From Thermomucor indicae-seudaticae (lineage: Eukaryota > Mucoromycota > Mucoromycetes > Mucorales > Lichtheimiaceae): a DNA stretch of 64,000 nt. This document shows positions 58,729 to 64,000 of this stretch, piece after piece. Within the stretch, counting starts at the first letter, position 1. Each line of letters opens with the position of its first letter. The stretch is from contig JSYX01000108.1 of the NCBI GenBank assembly GCA_000787465.1, positions 1 through 64,000 of the forward strand. The letters run 5' to 3'. The position numbers were made by a program, and so were the translations under genes. A model generated the notes under the pieces. The model ran no database searches, was not told the origin of the DNA, and worked only from the letters and a program-made list of their open reading frames with translations.

Positions 58729-59637
58729 ATTTTCTGAAGGCAAAGTGGACCAACGTTAAACGTAAGAGCTACAACGTCTCTCATGTGTAACTGGTGCACA
58801 GAATATAAGCATTAGGTATACGAGACTCTATATTAGCGCCATAATGATAACGGTTTTGGCGTTTTTCGCCACAATAGGGAACCTGGCTGGTACTTGTAGC
58901 GCGGTTTTGTTTGAGCTCCAATCATACTTTAAATCAGAAAACCGCCGATTTACTCGAGATATGTGGGGAGGGAAAAATATGATCGAGTCGCAAGTGTTAA
59001 GGTCTCTTAGATGTAGAAGACATGAGCTAAGTGCATAGGAATTTTCATTGGTACATGTCCTGTCGCTGCTAGTTGAGGATCGATCAACAGGAAGTAATTT
59101 CTTGGCCTAATATCAGTGCATTGAGTAAGGCTGACAACAGGAACGGTTGGCAAAGCAGAACTGAGTCCGACGTCCAAGAACTTCCCAGGTCATGAGCATA
59201 CACGTGTCAAAATAGCTGACCAACACGGTACGAACTGATATTTCTAGCAGTGATAGACGCGAATGGACCTTTAAGCCCAGCGCCAAAGGAATTTCTGTGC
59301 CAGGGGCAGGACAGCTTTTATTCAAGATCTGGAAGATCCACTACAGTTCAATTAATCAGATACTGCTATTGATGATATTGAAACTGGCGTTTCTCTCTAA
59401 GCAGTTAATGACCTAGATATAAACGATGTTAACAAATATTTCTGAGCATGACCTTAGTCTTGGAACAAGTGCAAAAAAGTTTGTAAACAGGTACAATCGT
59501 TGCAAAGGGGTTCGTGCCTGGCTCAGTGATTGGAGGAAAAATCATGTCTGATCCAAATTTGGGTGCAATCGGGCACTTCCCATTTTTCTTTTCACTCCCA
59601 CACACCCCTTCTCATACGAAGCTCATGCAGTGAAAAC
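58729..59637. other. Intergenic between divergent genes
   Basis: About 0.9 kb between the small gene (minus) and the polyQ gene (plus). A short plus-strand frame at 58844-59038 with a hydrophobic start has nothing else to support it. No RNA gene or repeat seen. Confidence 0.45.
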
Positions 59638-60718
59638 ATGAAAGTTCGCGCTCTTCTGCTAGGGTATCTCTCTGAGCGCAAGCCGTTTTATGTGTATCAA
59701 CTACCAGGAACAGAGTACCTTTTATACAGACTATCGAATATATCCCTACTATTCAACATACCGCAATTACATCAGCATCCCTCACTCACACCTGCACAGC
59801 TTTCCCGAACCCCTCATTGCTACCAAGACAGCGAAGACTATTTCGTCAACACCAAGGTGATTGCCGATGCAGCCGTTTCACTCAACAAGTATATGCTGGC
59901 CGAATTCTGCAAGTTGAAACCGAACGATTACACAGCTGGCCTGGCTGATTCAATCCTTAACGCCGTACCACTCACTGAACGCGCTAGAGCAAGTGACTGG
60001 ATACCCGTAGACCTGGCCCTTACACAGATTAGTATCGAACAACAACCGGTATCTCACGCGTCGATGACCGAAACGGGCAGCAGTGACAGCAACAAGCCCG
60101 GCAATGACAGGAACGCCGCGACAGATGAAAAGTCTCCGGCACTGCATCCTGTGAAGCAAGAACCATTGTCGCCTTCCTACATGCCTGCTTCTCCGGGGCC
60201 ATCTGATCAGGAACGAGATTCAACAAGCAGAGCAGGTACAGGCCAGGGCACGGGTGATAATGCAGGTAAAGCGGGTTTGGATGCAGAAGCGAATGGACTT
60301 AGACGACGCAGCGGGTAAGCAGCTTGTTGTAGAGAGCGTGTAGCCGGGTTTGCATTGCCTTACGGTGTAAACCTTAGTACAACCGAAGACCTCCAACATC
60401 CGAACAAGCGCCAAAGAACAGCGGCGGAAGACGCTGCCAAGAAAGCCGAGGCAGCCAAAGCAGCAGCGCAGCCTTCTCGACCAGCGTTGCGGAACGTGTT
60501 ACCAAAGCCAGTACATACTGTCAGCTCACAGACGCAAATACCGCCGCCACCACCATCAGCTGGCAGACCTTCCACTTTGCTAGCGAAACGCCAACAGTCC
60601 AAACAAAGCGGCAAGAATGCTCGTAATCTGACGATCTATGCCCCGTCGTACACTGAACAATCGGCAGCGCTGGGAGTTCGGTCGGCACCACTTAATTCGA
60701 ATTTCTTTCAGCAAATGC

Positions 60719-60749
<31 letters not shown>

Positions 60750-61854
60750 GCAGCAGCAACAGCAGAAACAATTCCCAGGACAAGGTCCAGTAGTACCAGG
60801 GCAGGTTTACGTTCCTTATTACCAACATCATCAACCTATTCCGCAATATCAGCAGCATCATGCATCAGGACGTGGAGTGGAGCCTCCGCGCACTGGTTTA
60901 CTGCGACCCGGTCATACACTGGCACCACTGCTTTCACCTCGTGCTCCACTGACGCTGCCCAGTCAAGCTGGAGGTAGGGGTGAGGACGGTCAACGCCGTT
61001 CGCCCCGTAAGCAACAAGAATTTGCGATTCCGCCTATTGTTCCATCACAGCAACAACCACCGTTAACGGCCCATCCGCCGCTTCCGAATCCGTCTTCTTC
61101 TTCTTCTTCTTCTTCGGCTTACCATCATCATCATCCTTATGTGCCTTCTCCGTCTGTGTATGGCCATCATCATCATCAAAATCGAGTCCCGCATGGCGGC
61201 GGTAGCAGCTTTGCGCCTCACCTTGGATTTAGTGGTAATCCGCCTGTCGCCACCACCGCAAGTTCTTCAGGACCTTCCAGTTCTGCTGCTGCGCTTCCGG
61301 GCCCAGCTACAGCGGTACCTCTTCCGCCTCAGACACCGACGTTCGGGTCGTTGCAGCGACAACAGTTTTTGCAGCCGTTCGAGCACTTGTTTGACACGAT
61401 TGAAACAACGCGGACATTAAAGTCTACGTTGGATGAACAGATTCGGCGCTCTTCCACTTTAATGCAGACGCTACAGACTTCGTCGACGACCATTGAAGGG
61501 CTTGTGCGTAACCAAGTCAAAGAAGCACAAAAGGAAGTGCTGGCACAGATGGAGTCCTCGTTTGAGGAGATATACAAGAGGATTGCTCGATTGGAAGTAG
61601 CTGTGGGTAAAGCGGATGCGGATCGAGAGCGAAGGTCTCTGGAGAATGGTCAACATGAAGCAAGTGAAAACGGTTCTGCTGCTGCTGCTTCTGAGAGTAG
61701 TTCTTCAAAGGACAACAATAATGGTCAGCGACAACTTCAGAGTCCACCGACAATTGTCCGATCACAGAATGATATCGGGCCCAATGAATATCACGGATTA
61801 TTGGACGCGTTGCGCGAACGTTTGGATCGGCTGGAGCGTCAATTGGATGCTTGA
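59638..61854 (+). CDS. Hypothetical polyQ/proline-rich nuclear-type protein with C-terminal coiled coil
   Basis: Two exons (59638-60314 and 60377-61854), about 717 residues. The N-terminus is a folded-looking domain (KPFYVYQLPGTEYLLYRLSN; VNTKVIADAAVSLNKYMLAE; EFCKLKPNDYTAGLADSIL). The middle is disordered with a basic, Ala-rich stretch (HPNKRQRTAAEDAAKKAEAA), a conserved-looking NLTIYAPSYTEQSAALGVRS, a long glutamine run near 60710-60770, and His/Ser/Pro-rich tracts. The C-terminus is a coiled coil (KSTLDEQIRRSSTLMQTLQT; RLDRLERQLD). This layout suits a transcriptional co-regulator, but I cannot name the family. An earlier in-frame TTG start at 59530 is unlikely. The stop is TGA 61852-61854. 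Confidence 0.72.
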
Positions 61855-62663
61855 TCAATTCGTTAGTTAGCTTGGATGGTTGTTATTATTCGTTTGTTGG
61901 GCCCAATAACAAAAAGAAAAACTTTTTAAAATGGCTTTCGGCAGATGCTGCTCTAGCTATGCTATGCTTCTTGGGCTCCCTGTACGCGCTTATTCTCTAT
62001 CATATCATATGATGAAGTAACAGGGATGTATGTAAAAGGCGTTAGTAAAAAACTGCAATGTAAATGGAATCAAGTTTCAAACCAGTATCTATGTAGATAC
62101 AGTTGGCGTCCGAGATAGTGAGGCGCAGAAGCGATCATTATCGAACTACCAGTATATCGAACACCTTGCACCAGAGATTTAGAACCGTGTCAGGAGATGT
62201 CAAAATATCGCCATATCGAACATTCAGTATGTCGGACATCCACGATACTTCCTGAACAATAGAAGCATTAAAGACAGGCTAAGTGAACGAACTTGTGCTT
62301 GACCGAAGCACTTTTGATCAGAAATCTATCATTTAGCTGTCAATGGCGTTTGATGTCCGAGACTCAGGCCATTTAAAATCGCGATTCTGTACATAAAGAC
62401 CAACACAAGAGAAGCCCTTCAAAAGGATGACGAGAGGAAAACAGTGGAGTGCATCTTTTTTTTTCGGTCGGTGTATTAGCGCAACAAAGGGATGGTGTCA
62501 GTGTAGCACAATGAATGAAAGGGAAAGGGGAATCAGGGGAATAGGAGGGTTTATGTTAACTGAATTCTTTATGTACAGATATTGCAAAGGTAAGAAAGAA
62601 CAGGAAAGAATAGAGAACAGGGCAAGGGGGGGGGGAAGCAATGATAGAGATGGAGGGCGCGGT
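61855..62663. other. Intergenic between convergent genes
   Basis: About 0.8 kb between the stops of the polyQ gene and the bZIP gene. The motif TATCGAAC occurs three times between about 62140 and 62222. A plus-strand frame at 62427-62705 overlaps the bZIP 3' end and is G/A-rich without recognisable motifs. No RNA gene seen. Confidence 0.4.
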
Positions 62664-63992
62664 CTAAAAGTCATACTCACAGCTAGAGTCCCACCACCAG
62701 AATGACTTGTCAGTTTCGTACGAGCCAGTCTGCACGTTCATCGTCAGGGCAGACATGATAAGCGTGTCGTATAGGTATTCCATTTGAGCAAAGGACACTT
62801 GCTCGGCTTGTGAGGACGGAGATCGGCTGCCGAGTACAGTAGACTTGTCAAGCACGTCATCATACGATGAGAAGTCGCGATCGTCAGGAAGCAGTGGCGC
62901 AACCCAATGGTCGTCTGAAGCATCCTCGTCTCCCTTTTCTTGTTGTGCATTGTCAGACTTGGTGGTGTGAGCGAAACGCACAAACATCTCCAGAATATAA
63001 CCGGCAATTTTAATCGCTTGGCTATCCGCTGCAGGTACAGGAAGCGACTGCTTATCATCTTGCACTGACACCGTAAAGATACGCTCGAAGTCCCAGGCTG
63101 GGATTACAGCATTGGACACCAAGATTCGTGTATCCTGTCTGTATGTCTCGCTTGCCTTGCTGCCAAGCATACTGATATCCTTGTTCAAGTTCGGCTTTGG
63201 GATAGGAGAAGATACTCGTGGCGACGAAGGAGATCTGGAGAGATCGTTCGATGAAGAGGATGAAGGACTTGGTGCAGCTTTCTGCTGTTGCTGCATAAGG
63301 ATCTGATTCTGTCGTCTGAGCGTATCCACTTCGCGTCGCAAGTGTTCATTTTCTTCTTCCACGCTCGTTAACCGCGTCTGCAGCTGCTCTACTTTCTTTT
63401 TCTGCTCATCAACCTGTGCCTCCAATGTATTGATGTATTCTGTATGAAGGGAAAAAAGGAGTTTCAATAAACCCTCATTTACATGCTTTTCCCGCGTGGA
63501 TCTACCTTTTCTTCGGACCCGGAAATTCCGTGCCGAGATTTTGTTGCGCAGTTGCCGGCGTTCTTTTGGGGTCAGACTTTTGATATCGATACCATCCGAT
63601 TTCGCATATTCCTCCAAAGTCATCAATTCCTCTGCCCCAGCGTTAAGGGAAGCAGATGATTCTCGTCGCTTGGCATGCTGATTTGTGCAACTCTTTGATT
63701 CACTCGCGGGACTTGTTCCCTCTGTCTGATGTGGCTGTTTCATAAGAGTCTCTGGGGCAATCGTATCGGGAAGAGAAGGAATTGGAGACTGATTGAAGGA
63801 GTTGAGTATAGGATGCATCAACATCGCGGTAGGCAGCTCCTCAGGAGGCTTCGTTTGATCTGCGTTTGCTGAACTTCCCTGTTGCCGCTGCTGCTCTTGC
63901 ATAGCGAGCCGCAACTTGGCAGCCTCGATAACTTGCTTTATGTATTCTATGGTAGCCGGAGTCAGCTCTTGAGCTTTTTCTATTCCAGCCAT
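62664..63992 (-). CDS. bZIP transcription factor
   Basis: Sequence-specific DNA-binding factor. The basic region (TPKERRQLRNKISARNFRVR) ends at the exon border, and the next exon continues EYINTLEAQVDEQKKKVEQL with the leucine zipper to about NQILMQQQQ. The upstream part has LTPATIEYIKQVIEAAKLRL and Gln/Pro-rich tracts. The C-terminal half includes SNAVIPAWDFERIFTVSV, an acidic segment and a Trp-rich end (SFWWWDSSCEYDF). The single intron (63440-63505, 66 nt) is in frame and free of stops, so an unspliced transcript would add 22 residues between the basic region and the zipper. The gene runs close to the right edge; start ATG 63990-63992 follows conserved-looking context but a longer form is not excluded. 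Confidence 0.92.
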   Translation of the reverse strand: MAGIEKAQELTPATIEYIKQVIEAAKLRLAMQEQQRQQGSSANADQTKPPEELPTAMLMHPILNSFNQSPIPSLPDTIAPETLMKQPHQTEGTSPASESKSCTNQHAKRRESSASLNAGAEELMTLEEYAKSDGIDIKSLTPKERRQLRNKISARNFRVRRKGRSTREKHVNEGLLKLLFSLHTEYINTLEAQVDEQKKKVEQLQTRLTSVEEENEHLRREVDTLRRQNQILMQQQQKAAPSPSSSSSNDLSRSPSSPRVSSPIPKPNLNKDISMLGSKASETYRQDTRILVSNAVIPAWDFERIFTVSVQDDKQSLPVPAADSQAIKIAGYILEMFVRFAHTTKSDNAQQEKGDEDASDDHWVAPLLPDDRDFSSYDDVLDKSTVLGSRSPSSQAEQVSFAQMEYLYDTLIMSALTMNVQTGSYETDKSFWWWDSSCEYDF

Positions 63993-64000
63993 TTGCGATG

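Noticed and set aside
62136..62222. Three TATCGAAC copies as a regulatory cluster
   Set aside because: They lie between two gene 3' ends, where promoter elements are not expected, and three 8-mers are too few to call a repeat.

Overview
The window is nuclear DNA from an early-diverging filamentous fungus, most likely Mucoromycota (Mucorales). The genes carry many short introns of about 50-110 nt, with GTAAGT/GTATGT donors and CTAAC-like branch points, and both strands are densely coding. The most telling gene is a GPI-type chitin deacetylase that closely resembles the Mucor rouxii enzyme throughout. There are no bacterial, viral or transposon genes that I can recognise.

Layout. 1-9000: a hypothetical Pro/Gln-rich protein, then on the minus strand mitochondrial GUF1 (LepA/EF4), SEC61 alpha and chitin deacetylase. 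10.7-18.6 kb: a tricalbin-like SMP/C2 membrane-contact protein and a PHD-finger (Cti6-like) protein. 18.6-23.4 kb is gene-poor, with one small gene. 23.4-31.1 kb: BRX1 and RPS17 share a divergent promoter, followed by ataxin-3 (Josephin), a BRO1-domain protein and the PKA regulatory subunit. 31.4-35.3 kb: a broken ERD2 (K/HDEL receptor), a site-2 protease and a SnoaL/NTF2-like protein. 36-41 kb: a coiled-coil protein, a lysophospholipid acyltransferase and fumarate reductase. 41-47.6 kb: a HAUS3-like gene and NNF1, whose start codons are 44 bp apart, and a large CCHC protein. 48.0-48.8 kb: three tandem intron-like modules, each with a box C/D snoRNA-like element, which look like a non-coding snoRNA host gene. 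50.4-64 kb: a bacterial-type 2-isopropylmalate synthase without its regulatory domain, a Caf120/Skg3-like PH protein, TFIIF beta, a small gene 6 bp upstream of a TMEM14 gene, a polyQ protein and a bZIP factor.

Themes. Several genes serve the ER/secretory system (SEC61, tricalbin, ERD2, S2P, BRO1), ribosome production (BRX1, RPS17, the snoRNA-like elements), or mitosis (NNF1, HAUS3-like). Gene structure is a striking feature: coding exons of only 3, 4, 7, 11 and 14 nt, and two GC-AG introns with the same GCAAGT donor. Intron boundaries were read by eye from splice sites and protein conservation. Coordinates given for each gene run from start codon to stop codon and include introns.
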